From the NCBI RefSeq assembly GCF_041821085.1, contig NZ_JBGUAZ010000001.1:682001-746000 (forward strand): a DNA stretch of 64,000 nucleotides, read 5' to 3'. The position numbers were made by a program, and so were the translations under genes. Shown here one piece after another: positions 1-9,090 of the stretch (position 1 is its first letter; every line of letters starts with the position of its first letter). Source of the stretch: Natrinema sp. HArc-T2. GTDB lineage: Archaea; Halobacteriota; Halobacteria; Halobacteriales; Natrialbaceae. The notes under the pieces were generated by a model. That model saw nothing but the letters and a program-made list of their open reading frames with translations, was not told the DNA's origin and did no database searches.

Positions 1-2
1 TT

Positions 3-242
3 CGCTACTGCGAGGGCACCGACACGCGGGCCTACCTCGGTGGGACCTGCAACGAGACGGAAACCTCCGCGCGTGCCTGCGCCCACGTCGCGCTCGCGAC
101 GAACGCCGCGCAGGTGCTCGCAAAGCCCGGTATGGGCTTCGACGAGGGGTACATGATCGTCGAAAACGAGATGCGACGAACGATCGCGCGACGAGCACGC
201 AACCAGCCACAACAGACTGACGAGGTGACTGCAGATGACTGA
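3..242 (+). CDS. mal: Methylaspartate ammonia-lyase, C-terminal part (5' end outside window)
   Basis: Only the last ~79 residues are present. The readable C-terminus contains KPGMGFDEG followed by an MIVENEM motif, typical of the end of 3-methylaspartate ammonia-lyase, an enolase-superfamily TIM barrel. The enzyme converts methylaspartate to mesaconate plus ammonia in the haloarchaeal methylaspartate cycle of acetate assimilation. The stop codon overlaps the start of the mesaconyl-CoA hydratase gene by 8 bp, so the two are translationally coupled and the neighbour supports the assignment. The catalytic part cannot be inspected because it lies outside the window. Confidence 0.88.
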   Translation, partial: RYCEGTDTRAYLGGTCNETETSARACAHVALATNAAQVLAKPGMGFDEGYMIVENEMRRTIARRARNQPQQTDEVTADD

Positions 243-1299
243 TTGGACTGATCCCGACACGTTCGCACAGGCACTCGAGCAAGTCGAGACTAAAGAGAAG
301 GGCAACTGCTTCGAGGACTTCGAAGAAGGCGACATCATCGAGCACGACCCCGGCCTGACGCTCACCCAGTTCGGCAACGAACAGTGGATGGGCCAGACGC
401 TCAACCACGACCCCGCCTACTGGCGCACCGACGCCGCCGAAGCACGGGGCTTCGAGGAGCCGCCGGTCCACCCCGACTACCTGACCGCCGCGACGCTCGG
501 TATCACCGTCGAGGACCTCAGTGAGAAAGGCGGCTACTTCCTCGGTCGCACCGACGTTCGCTTCCCCAACGCGCCGGTCTACACGGGAACCGAACTCCAC
601 GTCGAGAGCGAGGTCGTCAACCGCGCCACCTCGAGTTCCCGACCCGAGTACGGCATCGTCTCCTGGCGCACTCGCGGCAAAGACGCCGAAACCGGCGAGG
701 TGCTGTGTTCCTACGAGCGTACGAACATGATCCCGCGTCGCGAACCCGTCGCCACCGACGGGAGCGGTGCCGCCGCTGCCGAGGAGGAAGACGACGGACC
801 CGAACTCCCCGACGAGTTCATTACCCCTGAAGGTGGCTACTTCGAGGACTTCGTCGCCGCACTCGAGGACGCCGACGACGAAAACGCCGCCGTCGCCTAC
901 CGCCACGAACGCGGTCGCACGCAGGACGACGTGACCGTCGCCTCGCTGCCGCTGGCGACGCTCAACACGGCCAAACAGCACCACAACGTCGACGTGATGT
1001 CCGACTCGCCGTCCGGCGACATCGTCACCTACGGCGACGTGACCCGCTCGACGGCGCTCGGCCACGCCCGCTCCGACGAGCAGACCTGGCGCGAGGTCGG
1101 CTTCGACGACGAATCGTTCCACACGTTCGTCGCCGTCGGCGACACCGTCTACGCCTTTACGCGCGTCATCGAGGCCGAAGACGACGCCTCGAGCGACGAG
1201 GCCGGCATCGTCACCTTCGAACACATCGCGTTCAATCAGGACGACGAACCTGTCTATTCGGGGACACGAACCGCCGAGATTCGAAAGCGTTCTAACTAA
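235..1299 (+). CDS. mch: Mesaconyl-CoA hydratase (MaoC-like double hot-dog)
   Basis: A 354-aa acidic protein with two MaoC-like hot-dog halves (about residues 20-160 and 205-350) joined by an Asp/Glu-rich linker near residues 175-195. It fits mesaconyl-CoA hydratase, which hydrates mesaconyl-CoA to beta-methylmalyl-CoA. The assignment rests on the MaoC-type fold and on its position between methylaspartate ammonia-lyase and a malyl-CoA lyase, the gene order of the methylaspartate cycle. The ATG lies inside the end of the upstream gene. A generic MaoC dehydratase would be the alternative, but the context makes the specific role likely. Confidence 0.88.
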   Translation: MTDWTDPDTFAQALEQVETKEKGNCFEDFEEGDIIEHDPGLTLTQFGNEQWMGQTLNHDPAYWRTDAAEARGFEEPPVHPDYLTAATLGITVEDLSEKGGYFLGRTDVRFPNAPVYTGTELHVESEVVNRATSSSRPEYGIVSWRTRGKDAETGEVLCSYERTNMIPRREPVATDGSGAAAAEEEDDGPELPDEFITPEGGYFEDFVAALEDADDENAAVAYRHERGRTQDDVTVASLPLATLNTAKQHHNVDVMSDSPSGDIVTYGDVTRSTALGHARSDEQTWREVGFDDESFHTFVAVGDTVYAFTRVIEAEDDASSDEAGIVTFEHIAFNQDDEPVYSGTRTAEIRKRSN

Positions 1300-1331
1300 C
1301 ACGATCGAACATCATAAACGAATTCAGACAC

Positions 1332-2375
1332 ATGACTGACGACATTCGACTCTGCCGTACGTTCCAGACTGCACCGGCCGCCGTTCCGAAAGACGACTCC
1401 GCGAAGTATCTGCGCTCGGGCCTCGAGGCCGAGGGCTTCCAGGCCCCCGACTGGCTCGTCCCCGACATGGAAGACGGCACCGCGCCGAACATGAAAGACG
1501 AGGGCCTCGAGAACACGATCGATCTCGTCCCCGACTATGACTTCCCTGGCGAGATCTGGCCCCGCGTCGAGTGGAGCTACGAGGACGCCTCCTTCCGCGA
1601 CCGCGGTCGCGAACAGATCGACCAGCTCGTGGGCGAGATCGGTGACGAAATCGAAGGCGTCGTCGTCCCCAAAGTCGGTCGCGTCGAGGACGTCAAACGC
1701 GCCGCCGAAGCCGTCGCGGAAGCAGAGGCCGAACACGGCTACGCCGACGGCTCGATCAAACTCTCGATCATCGTCGAGACCGGTCGCGCCCGCTCGGATC
1801 TCCGCGAAATCTCGAAATTCGGCGAGGAGTCCCGACTGACCGCGCTCGTCTTCGGTCCCGTCGACTACGCCGCCGAACTCGGTGCGCGAGACCTCGGCGA
1901 CGGTCGCCCGCGCTGGGACGGCCTGCTCGAGGCCCTCTCGAACGAAGCCAGCGCCGCCGACCTGCTCTGTATTGGCGGTCCCTTCGACGACCTGTTCAAG
2001 GAACGTGCCGGCCTGACCTACTACAACGCCGACGCCTACGCCGACCAGGTCGAACACGAAGCCCACCTCGGCCTCGACGGCTCCTGGTCGCTGTACCCCA
2101 AACAGACGATTCAGGCAAACACCGTCCACATGCCCACACCCGAGGAACTCGAGCGCGACGTGAGCAAGATCGAGCGCTTCAACGAGGCCAAGGCCGAAGG
2201 GACGGGCGCAGTCACACTCGACGGCCAGATGGTCGACGAAGCGACGTTCAAGGTCTTCCGCAACACGGTCCAGCAGGTCCGTGCGATCGACGAGACCCGA
2301 CCCGCCCAGACCGAGGAGTACTACGACGAGGACCTCCTCGAGCGCGCCCGCGACCTCGAGCTGTCCTACACGTAA
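1332..2375 (+). CDS. Beta-methylmalyl-CoA / L-malyl-CoA lyase (HpcH/CitE family)
   Basis: A 347-aa HpcH/HpaI-CitE family lyase. Family landmarks are VPDMEDGTAP near residue 42, VVVPKVGRVEDV near 110, an IVETGRARSDL segment near 145 and VFGPVDYAAELG near 172. In the methylaspartate cycle this enzyme splits beta-methylmalyl-CoA into glyoxylate and propionyl-CoA. It starts 32 bp after mch and probably shares its transcript. Exact substrate use (beta-methylmalyl-CoA versus malyl-CoA) cannot be read from sequence. It converges on thiI across 97 bp in which I see no gene. Confidence 0.85.
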   Translation: MTDDIRLCRTFQTAPAAVPKDDSAKYLRSGLEAEGFQAPDWLVPDMEDGTAPNMKDEGLENTIDLVPDYDFPGEIWPRVEWSYEDASFRDRGREQIDQLVGEIGDEIEGVVVPKVGRVEDVKRAAEAVAEAEAEHGYADGSIKLSIIVETGRARSDLREISKFGEESRLTALVFGPVDYAAELGARDLGDGRPRWDGLLEALSNEASAADLLCIGGPFDDLFKERAGLTYYNADAYADQVEHEAHLGLDGSWSLYPKQTIQANTVHMPTPEELERDVSKIERFNEAKAEGTGAVTLDGQMVDEATFKVFRNTVQQVRAIDETRPAQTEEYYDEDLLERARDLELSYT

Positions 2376-2472
2376 CCGTCCTGCACGGTACGTGAAACTT
2401 GCCGGCTGATCTCCTCGCGGATCTGTTCTGCGTTCGCGTTCTCCTCTCGACGCCGCTCAGTGGACTCCAGAA

Positions 2473-3651
2473 TTAGGGTGTGACCAGCGTCGCGTCGGCT
2501 GCCGCTGCATCGGCGCGCTCGAACAAATCGTCGGGTTCGGCGTCGAGCAGCGGCTCGAGGCGGGCGTTGGTTTCGACTCGGTCGGGGGTGACCCGGTTGC
2601 AGCCGGCGTCGATCGTCGAGTCGGTGAAGGTGCCGATCTCGCGGGCTTTCGCGACGATGTCGGCTTTGTCCCACGTGAGCAGCGGGCGATGAATCGGGAA
2701 CCGCGTGGCGCGGCTGGTGACCCCGAGGTTGCGGACGGTCTGGCTGGACTTCTGGCCGGCTGCCTCGCCGGTGACGACGCCGTTGGCGTCGACGCGGTCG
2801 GCCAGCGTCTCGGCGGCGCGATAGAAAAAGCGGCGCAGCGAAAGCATCCGACCCTGTTCCATTTCGGAGACCAGCAGGTCGACCGTCTCGCCGCCCGGAA
2901 TCCGATAGACCTGCATGTCGAAGTTCGGTGCGTACTCCGAAAGGATCCGGACTGTCTCCATGGCACGGGCCTCGTGATCGATGCCGCCGTAATCGCCGAG
3001 ATCGACGTAGGCCGGAACGACCGGACTCCCGCGGCGCATCATCTCGTAGGCCGCGACCGGTGAGTCGATACCGCCGCTGACCAGCGCGATGACCGGCTCC
3101 TGCGAGCCAAGCGGCAGTCCGCCCGGGCCGGGGACCGTCTCGAGGTAGATGAACGTCAGATCCTTGCGGACCTCGACGCCGAAGGTCAGGTCGGGATCGT
3201 CGAGGTCGACTTCGGGTTCGAAGTCGTCTTCGACAGCCTCCCAGATTGCAGTGCCGCCCTCGCGGGCCAGATCCTCGCTATCGTAGGGCAGGGTCTTGTC
3301 CGCACGGCGGGCGTCGACGGCGAACGTCCCGCCGTCGTAGCATGCGCGGGCGGTCTCCTCAAGGGCCTCGATGATCCGTGCTTTTTCGGTGCTAACGGTC
3401 AGGGCGGGACTCGCCGAAACGACGCCGAAGGCATCCGTGACGGCGTCGGTCGCGTCCTCAATGGCGTCTTCGCTCGTATGAATCAATGGCCGGTTCCACC
3501 GGCGTTCGACCTCGCCGGGAATCGAGCGGTCGGCGAGGAGGGCCTCGATGTTCTCGACGAGGAGTCCCTCCATGTACCGCTTGACAGTGTTGCTCTTGGT
3601 GTTGACGTCCCCGTGACGGACGAGGACAGTATGGGCTCCCGGGGGGTGCAT
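2473..3651 (-). CDS. thiI: tRNA 4-thiouridine synthetase ThiI
   Basis: A 392-aa protein with an N-terminal ferredoxin-like/THUMP region (about residues 10-165) and a PP-loop ATP-pyrophosphatase domain. The PP-loop motif SGGIDSP is at residues 192-198. ThiI adenylates U8 of tRNA before sulfur transfer. A conserved DAGCNRVTP segment lies near the C-terminus. It lacks the extra C-terminal rhodanese domain of enterobacterial ThiI, consistent with the short archaeal form and another sulfur donor. Monocistronic, convergent with the upstream lyase gene. Confidence 0.93.
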   Translation of the reverse strand: MHPPGAHTVLVRHGDVNTKSNTVKRYMEGLLVENIEALLADRSIPGEVERRWNRPLIHTSEDAIEDATDAVTDAFGVVSASPALTVSTEKARIIEALEETARACYDGGTFAVDARRADKTLPYDSEDLAREGGTAIWEAVEDDFEPEVDLDDPDLTFGVEVRKDLTFIYLETVPGPGGLPLGSQEPVIALVSGGIDSPVAAYEMMRRGSPVVPAYVDLGDYGGIDHEARAMETVRILSEYAPNFDMQVYRIPGGETVDLLVSEMEQGRMLSLRRFFYRAAETLADRVDANGVVTGEAAGQKSSQTVRNLGVTSRATRFPIHRPLLTWDKADIVAKAREIGTFTDSTIDAGCNRVTPDRVETNARLEPLLDAEPDDLFERADAAAADATLVTP

Positions 3652-3733
3652 GGACTGTGATAGATGATTGTGGCTATAAGGGGATTACGAGGTGCGTCTC
3701 AGTCTCGAGCGGGCGAGAGCAGACTTCATCGTC

Positions 3734-4993
3734 TCAGCCGATCGACTCTTCGACCGTCGGACTGAGACTGCCGGTGTAGGTGTAGATCCCAACGACGAGC
3801 ACCACGCCGGCCAGCAGCGGAACGACGGCGCTGAGCGCGTAGAGCACGTCGAAGCCGACCGCGTCCGCGAAGGGCAACGAGACCAGTGGCCCGATCGCAC
3901 CGCCGACGTCGCCGAAGACGTTGTTGGTTCCCATCGCCCGTCCCATACGGTCCTCGGGCGTGAGGTCCGCCAGCAGGGCGGTCAGGGGGCCGCCGACGCC
4001 GCCCTGTCCCGCGCCGATCAGCACGCAGCCGCCGACGACGATCGCAAGCGAGGGTGCAAGCGTCAGGACTGCGAATCCAGTACAGCTCGTTACGAGGAAG
4101 ACCAGCAGGATCGGCACGCGAGCGCCGACGCTGTCGCTGATCTTTCCACCGGAGATGGTGAAGACGGCCCCCGAAAGCGCCGAGGCGGCCATCAAGAGGC
4201 CGGAGGTCCCCTGTTCGCCGTAGTCGATGCCAAATCCAGCGACCTCGAGCGCGAGCGTCATCGACTCGGCCTCGAGGTACAACACGAGCGTCGAGAAGAG
4301 CACGCCGAAGTAGGCAAAGTAGAGCCCGAAATTGACCAGGCCGATGGTCAGTGCGGGCAGGGTGGTCTCGAGGTCCCAGGGTTTGATCGAAGAGTTCGGG
4401 CTCTCGACATGCGTTTCGGGGACGATGAAATACGCAATGACGCTCGCGAGACCAGCAAAGGAGGCTGCAAGGACGAACGCCGTGGCGTTGCTATAGACTT
4501 CGCTGACGATCCCGCCGAGTACCATGCCGGCGGGGAAGCCGAACGTGATCCCGGCTCGGACGATTCCCATGCTCGTCCCGCGCGAGCTGGCCTCGCTGAC
4601 GTCGGCGGTGATCGTATACGCCGTCGCGAACACGAGCGCGCTGCCGACGCCCCACATGATCCGGGCGAGGACGAACCAGACTTCCGGCATCGCGGAGGTG
4701 ATCGCGACCACGTAGCCCGCGGTCGCGGCCCCCTCGATGGCCAGTCCCGCGACGAACGGCTTTCGGGTGCCGATCCGGTCGACGAGCACGCCGGCGGGCG
4801 CGTTCGCGAACAGCCGCGTCCAGCGGTTCGCAGAGAGGATAACGCCGACCATGAACGCCGAAATCCCCAGCACCTCACCGAGGTTCGGCAGGATCGGAAA
4901 GACGACGCCGCCGCCGAAGCCGACGAAGAAGGTACTCGCGACGACGGCGTGGACGACCGAGTTGGTGGCAGAGTCGTGACTCGAGTCAGACAC
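3734..4993 (-). CDS. Major facilitator superfamily transporter
   Basis: A 419-aa polytopic protein with about 12 hydrophobic segments. It opens with an MFS-like first pair of helices (TFFVGFGGGVVFPILPN) followed by VDRIGTRKP, the loop 2-3 MFS motif. A second copy of this pattern (GGKISDSVGARVP) starts the second half, so the internal duplication is visible. The likely start is GTG (MSDSSHDS). It belongs to the drug/multidrug-efflux type of MFS, but the substrate is not readable. The 217 bp on its upstream side, before the SAM synthetase stop, contains no gene I can support. Confidence 0.85.
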   Translation of the reverse strand: MSDSSHDSATNSVVHAVVASTFFVGFGGGVVFPILPNLGEVLGISAFMVGVILSANRWTRLFANAPAGVLVDRIGTRKPFVAGLAIEGAATAGYVVAITSAMPEVWFVLARIMWGVGSALVFATAYTITADVSEASSRGTSMGIVRAGITFGFPAGMVLGGIVSEVYSNATAFVLAASFAGLASVIAYFIVPETHVESPNSSIKPWDLETTLPALTIGLVNFGLYFAYFGVLFSTLVLYLEAESMTLALEVAGFGIDYGEQGTSGLLMAASALSGAVFTISGGKISDSVGARVPILLVFLVTSCTGFAVLTLAPSLAIVVGGCVLIGAGQGGVGGPLTALLADLTPEDRMGRAMGTNNVFGDVGGAIGPLVSLPFADAVGFDVLYALSAVVPLLAGVVLVVGIYTYTGSLSPTVEESIG

Positions 4994-5210
4994 GAGTAGT
5001 CACGACGCGTTTCGGAGCAAACACTGGCAGTACCACGTCTTTCGATTCGTCCTGTTGTACGCGGGATCGATGCTTGATTATTCCGACGCGACACGACCAG
5101 CCCGGGTCAGGGGAGGGCAGGCACTGACGGTTCGACGGAGTCGAAACGTCCAGTCAGATGACGGCGAAGGACCGCGAATGTGGCCGGGCAGCGCCTCGAG
5201 TCGATCGGAG

Positions 5211-6416
5211 TTAGAACGTTGTGAGTTCGCCCTCGATCACACTGCGCGTGATCTCGGTGACGTCGGCGAGTTCCCGGTCGACGATCGCTTCGACATCGGC
5301 GTCGACGTCGGAGACCGCAACACCGTCGTCAGTAACAAGGTGGACGTCGGCGACGTGGGGCTGGTCGATCGGCCGACCGATCTGGGAGAGCAGTCGGACG
5401 CGCAGGTCGCGGATGCCGTCGACCTCGCTCACGACGCTTTCGGCGATCTCCGTCGAGAGGAGGTTGTAGATCTTCCCGATGTGGTTGACCGGGTTCTTTC
5501 CGCTGGTCGCCTCCATCGACATCGAGCGGTTGGGCGTGATGAGTCCGTTCGCACGGTTGCCCCGGCCGACGGAGCCGTCGTCGCCCTGCTCGGCGGATGT
5601 GCCGGTAACCGTCAGGTAGATCGAGCCCTCCTCGTAGTCGTCAGCCGTATTGACGTGGACGTTAACCTCGCGGTCGGTGTGTTCGCGGGCAACGTCCTCG
5701 ACGAACTCCCGAACGGACTCGACGGCCTCGACGTAGGCGTCCATGTCCGCGATGTACTCGTCGACCATCGCCGCGGCGACAGTGACGTCGATCGTGTCGC
5801 CCTCGCGTTTGCCCATGATCTTCACGTCGGGGCCGAGCTCTGGGTTTGCGTCGGCGTACTCGCCGTTCAGCCGGCGCTCGGCCTCGAGGACGATCTGTTC
5901 GGTTTCGGTCAGCGGCGCGTGGCCGACGCCGAAACTCGTGTCGTTGGCCATCGGGACGCTCACTTCGTCCTCACCGAAGACCTCCTGCAGGTCGCCGCTG
6001 CCTTCGCCGAGTTTGACGTCGACGACGATGTCTTCGCCGACCGTTAGTTGCGGAATCTCGGACTCGAGGTACTCGCGGGCGGCTCGCAGCGCGATGGTCT
6101 CGGCTGGGATGGCCTGGCCGTCGTAGTGTTTGGTCGCACGACCGACGATCAGGAGATAGATGGGGTCGACGACCTCGCCGCCGCCGAAAGCGGGTGCGGC
6201 TTCGCCTGCAACGAGTTGTGTTTCGTCGGTGTTGAAGTGCAGCACTTCGCCGACGCGGTCGAGGTACTCGCGTGCGAGCGCCCCGGCGACGCTCTCGGCG
6301 ATCCCGTCACAGATGGAGTCGGGGTGGCCGATTCCCTTTCGTTCGACGATTTCGACCTCCTGGTCTTCGACCGCTTGCCGGTCGATAGATTCGATCCGAA
6401 TGTTCCGCTCGCTCAT
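5211..6416 (-). CDS. mat: Archaeal S-adenosylmethionine synthetase
   Basis: About 401 aa of the archaeal-type methionine adenosyltransferase family, which makes SAM from ATP and methionine and is not closely related to bacterial MetK. Visible landmarks are the N-terminal [12 protein letters not shown], the ALAREYLD segment, [32 protein letters not shown] and the [13 protein letters not shown] motif. I use the ATG that gives [11 protein letters not shown]; a GTG nine bases upstream would add three residues. Monocistronic, followed downstream by the MFS gene. Confidence 0.94.
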   Translation of the reverse strand: MSERNIRIESIDRQAVEDQEVEIVERKGIGHPDSICDGIAESVAGALAREYLDRVGEVLHFNTDETQLVAGEAAPAFGGGEVVDPIYLLIVGRATKHYDGQAIPAETIALRAAREYLESEIPQLTVGEDIVVDVKLGEGSGDLQEVFGEDEVSVPMANDTSFGVGHAPLTETEQIVLEAERRLNGEYADANPELGPDVKIMGKREGDTIDVTVAAAMVDEYIADMDAYVEAVESVREFVEDVAREHTDREVNVHVNTADDYEEGSIYLTVTGTSAEQGDDGSVGRGNRANGLITPNRSMSMEATSGKNPVNHIGKIYNLLSTEIAESVVSEVDGIRDLRVRLLSQIGRPIDQPHVADVHLVTDDGVAVSDVDADVEAIVDRELADVTEITRSVIEGELTTF

Positions 6417-6522
6417 TGTCGGCACTTGAGCGAGCGTGGTTCTATAACTTGCGGAAACAGATACGCATTAGAAAATGCTTGCTGGTTATTCGGTCGGCTG
6501 GGAATCGAGGGAGGCCGGTCGG

Positions 6523-7065
6523 TCAGGACTCGAGCAGCAGTCCCAGATACGAGGTCCGAATCTGGTCGTCGGGATCGAGTTCCAGCCGCTCGAGGATGTC
6601 GTAGGCACCCTCACGGGCGGTCTCGAGGTCTGATTCGTCCGCGACCTCGGTCTCGACCTCGACGTACTCGCCGACGTCGTCGACTGAATCGAGGGTGACG
6701 GTGTACCCACCGAGCGAGAACCGTTCGCGGTCCTTGCGCACGGTCGCGGTGGGTTCGAAGCCGAGACTCGTCAGGATGGCATCGATCGTCTTGTCGTCTT
6801 CGATCCCGGTTTCGAACTCCTCACGGGTCTTCGTCTCTTCGTCGACGAGGGGACCCTTGTAGGTGACGTGGGTTTCCTCGGCACCGTCGGCGGGGCGCTC
6901 CGAGCGAATCCGCAACGCCTCGTCGGTCTCGGCGAAATCGCGATGTGGCGCGTTGTAGTAGGTGTCCGCCTGCACGACCGAGCCCACCCGCGTCGCCTCG
7001 AGCGCCTCGAGGCGGTCACGGACGGCCGCGAGCTCGGCGGGGACCTTCACTTCGACCTCGTACAT
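6523..7065 (-). CDS. cyaB: CYTH-domain protein (class IV adenylate cyclase-like, CyaB)
   Basis: A 180-aa single-domain CYTH protein. The N-terminal MYEVEVKV carries the ExExK signature that binds triphosphates with divalent metal. Other typical segments are VQADTYYNAPHRDF, ALRIRSE, VTYKGP and ETRTREE-like KTREEFE. CYTH proteins include class IV adenylate cyclases, thiamine triphosphatases and tripolyphosphatases. In archaea the physiological substrate is generally unknown, so adenylate cyclase activity should not be assumed. It is divergent from the FKBP gene with an ~88-bp shared promoter region. Confidence 0.85.
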   Translation of the reverse strand: MYEVEVKVPAELAAVRDRLEALEATRVGSVVQADTYYNAPHRDFAETDEALRIRSERPADGAEETHVTYKGPLVDEETKTREEFETGIEDDKTIDAILTSLGFEPTATVRKDRERFSLGGYTVTLDSVDDVGEYVEVETEVADESDLETAREGAYDILERLELDPDDQIRTSYLGLLLES

Positions 7066-7153
7066 GCCCGTGGAGACGGACGACGGTCGTAAGTATCGGT
7101 CGCTCTCGCTCGAAAACGTCGTACTTAAATGTAGACGGGCGGACGTACAACGT

Positions 7154-8119
7154 ATGACTGAGGATCAAGAGGCCGAGCTAGACGAGCAGGCCGATGACGT
7201 CGACGAAGAAGTAGCCGAGGAAGCCGCCGACGAAGCCGACGGGCTTCAGGAAGGCGACTTCGTCGAACTCGAGTACACCGCCTACACCGTCGAGGACGAG
7301 CAGCTGGTCGACACGACCGACCCCGAGGTCGCCGAGGAAGAAGGTGTCGACGATCAGGGTCAGGAGTTCAAGCCACGAACGATCGTGCTGGGCGAGGGCC
7401 ATATCTTCGAGGGCGTCGAGGACGCACTCGTCGGCTCCGAACCCGGCGACTCCGGCAGCGTGACGATCCCCGCCGAGGACGCCTTCGGCGAGTACGACCC
7501 CGACGACGTCCAGACCGTCAGCGCCGAGAAGATCGACGAGGACGACCGCTACCCCGGTGCGAACGTGCAGATCGACGGCCAGCAGGGCTACATCAGCACG
7601 ATCATCGGCGGTCGCGCTCGCGTCGACTTCAACCACCCGCTGGCCGGTGACGATGTCGAGTACGAGTACGAGGTCCTCGACGTGGTCGACGACCGCGAAC
7701 AGCAGGCCGCCGGTCTCTTCGAGATGTACCTCGGGATGGAGCCCGAACTCTGGATCGAGACGGACGAAGTCGAAGAAGAGGTCCCCGTCGAGCCCGACGA
7801 AGATGACGAGGACGCCGAACCCGAATTCGAGACCGAAACCGTCGAGAAGGAGACGCTCTACCTCGAGTCCACGCCCCAGATGACGATGAACCAGCAGTGG
7901 ATGATGGGCAAACAGCAGATCGGCCAGGACATCATCGAGAAGGTCGGTGTCGACCGCGTCATCGTCCAGGAAGTCATCGACGGCATGGGTGGCATGGGCA
8001 TGGGCGGTATGATGGGCGGCATGGGCGGTATGGGCGGCGGCGACATCGAGGAGGCCCTCGAGGACGCCGACGTCGATGCCGACGAGATCGTCGAAGAGCT
8101 CGAAGGCGCAGAGGAGTAA
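7154..8119 (+). CDS. slyD: SlyD-like FKBP-type peptidyl-prolyl isomerase
   Basis: A 321-aa acidic protein. After a Glu/Asp-rich N-terminus, the FKBP domain starts with GDFVELEYTAYT (about residue 34) and continues with FEGVEDALVG and IPAEDAFGEYDPD. The SlyD signature FNHPLAGDDVEYEYEV lies near residue 160, with the insert-in-flap region between. The C-terminal half is an extra domain containing a Met/Gly-rich stretch near residues 277-296 and an acidic tail. Haloarchaeal FKBPs carry this long extension. It probably acts as a chaperone/proline isomerase. I chose ATG 7154 because upstream residues are not family-like and an AT-rich promoter precedes it. Confidence 0.9.
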   Translation: MTEDQEAELDEQADDVDEEVAEEAADEADGLQEGDFVELEYTAYTVEDEQLVDTTDPEVAEEEGVDDQGQEFKPRTIVLGEGHIFEGVEDALVGSEPGDSGSVTIPAEDAFGEYDPDDVQTVSAEKIDEDDRYPGANVQIDGQQGYISTIIGGRARVDFNHPLAGDDVEYEYEVLDVVDDREQQAAGLFEMYLGMEPELWIETDEVEEEVPVEPDEDDEDAEPEFETETVEKETLYLESTPQMTMNQQWMMGKQQIGQDIIEKVGVDRVIVQEVIDGMGGMGMGGMMGGMGGMGGGDIEEALEDADVDADEIVEELEGAEE

Positions 8120-8141
8120 CGCAGCCCGCCAAATTCTGTTG

Positions 8142-8146
8142 TTTTT
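8142..8146 (+). terminator. T-run terminator after the FKBP gene
   Basis: A TTTTT run 22 bp after the FKBP stop codon, with no stable hairpin before it. Oligo-T tracts are the usual archaeal termination signal. It sits between convergent genes. Confidence 0.4.
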
Positions 8147-8288
8147 CTAAGCCGACACTGACGAGCTCGAACGCGCATTGCTTCCGGTGTTCACCACGGG
8201 ACAAATAGCGGTGCATCGATGGAGTCTGGACAGCCGTCGCTGATGCTCTCGAGAACTGATAGAGCAAGTCGAAGCCGTTGTCGACGCG

Positions 8289-8915
8289 TTACGCGATGTC
8301 GCGGCTCGTGTCGATCGCCACTTCCTCGGTCAACTCGAGTTTGATCGCGTCGGTCGGCTGGCTGCCGCCGCGGAACTTGGGGATCGTGAGGTAATTCTCG
8401 AGTTCGGTGCCGGCGATCTCGGTCCGGAGATCGAAGACGGCATCGACGGCGTGGAAGGTTCGCGTTCGGTTCGCGGGCTCGTTGCGGCCTTTCAGACAGT
8501 GGAGCATGGCGATGCTACCGGTCTCGAGCATCGTGGATTTGAGATCGTTGAGAAAGGCGACGTAGTCGTCCGTGTCGGTCCGCTCTAAGACGTCCATCGT
8601 GTCGATGATGAGGTTGGCACCGTCGGGGAGTGCGCCGATAAGCTGCGTTGCCTCCTCGAGGGGCGTGTCACTCGCGACGTGTCTGACCGTGGGACTGCCG
8701 ACCGAGGACGGTGAGGTCTCGATCGCGTGGCGGACGGCGTCGTCGGTGCGTTCGGTCGAAAGATACAGTGTTCCGCGCGCGGCCGTGAGCTCGTAGAGGA
8801 GGAGTTCGGACTGGCTAGCTGGCTCAGCAGCAAACGCGACGAGACACCCCGGCGGCAGTCCACCGTCGAGTTTGCGATCGAGCACGCTGATTCCGGTGTC
8901 CAGCCGACCGACCAT
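8289..8915 (-). CDS. KaiC/RadA-like (HTR-like) protein with degenerate P-loop
   Basis: A 208-aa protein related to the RecA/KaiC fold. The start MVGRLDTGISVLDRKLDGGLP is the typical KaiC-like opening. However, the Walker A position reads AAEPASQSEL and lacks the Gly-Lys-Thr/Ser of an ATP-binding loop, while a Walker B-like LIIDTMD remains (about residue 100). Haloarchaeal relatives are annotated HTR-like proteins. It probably does not hydrolyse ATP in the usual way. The ATG at 8915 lies ~27 bp from a TTATAC box on the minus strand, consistent with leaderless transcription; two CAATTG motifs (8917-8932) lie between. Confidence 0.75.
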   Translation of the reverse strand: MVGRLDTGISVLDRKLDGGLPPGCLVAFAAEPASQSELLLYELTAARGTLYLSTERTDDAVRHAIETSPSSVGSPTVRHVASDTPLEEATQLIGALPDGANLIIDTMDVLERTDTDDYVAFLNDLKSTMLETGSIAMLHCLKGRNEPANRTRTFHAVDAVFDLRTEIAGTELENYLTIPKFRGGSQPTDAIKLELTEEVAIDTSRDIA

Positions 8916-9090
8916 ACAATTGTAACCAATTGCTGCAGTGCGTGTATAACTCTTTGCCTTGGTATCATGGCCTGCGTCAGCAAGGGACACAAGAGTGTCG
9001 CGCATCCGATTCGCATCTCGTGTCGGCTGGCTCTCGGGGCGAATGGAGAATGGAGAGATTCAAGAGGCACGCAAGAGCCTACACGAACGA

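Noticed and set aside
3692-4999. A 435-codon open frame on the plus strand
   Set aside because: It is the antisense shadow of the MFS gene; composition is the Arg/Asp/Gly pattern of reversed GC-rich coding sequence with no family motif.
7985-8045. GGTATGGGCGGC-type tandem DNA in the FKBP gene
   Set aside because: It simply encodes the Met/Gly-rich segment common in this extended FKBP type; not an independent DNA repeat.
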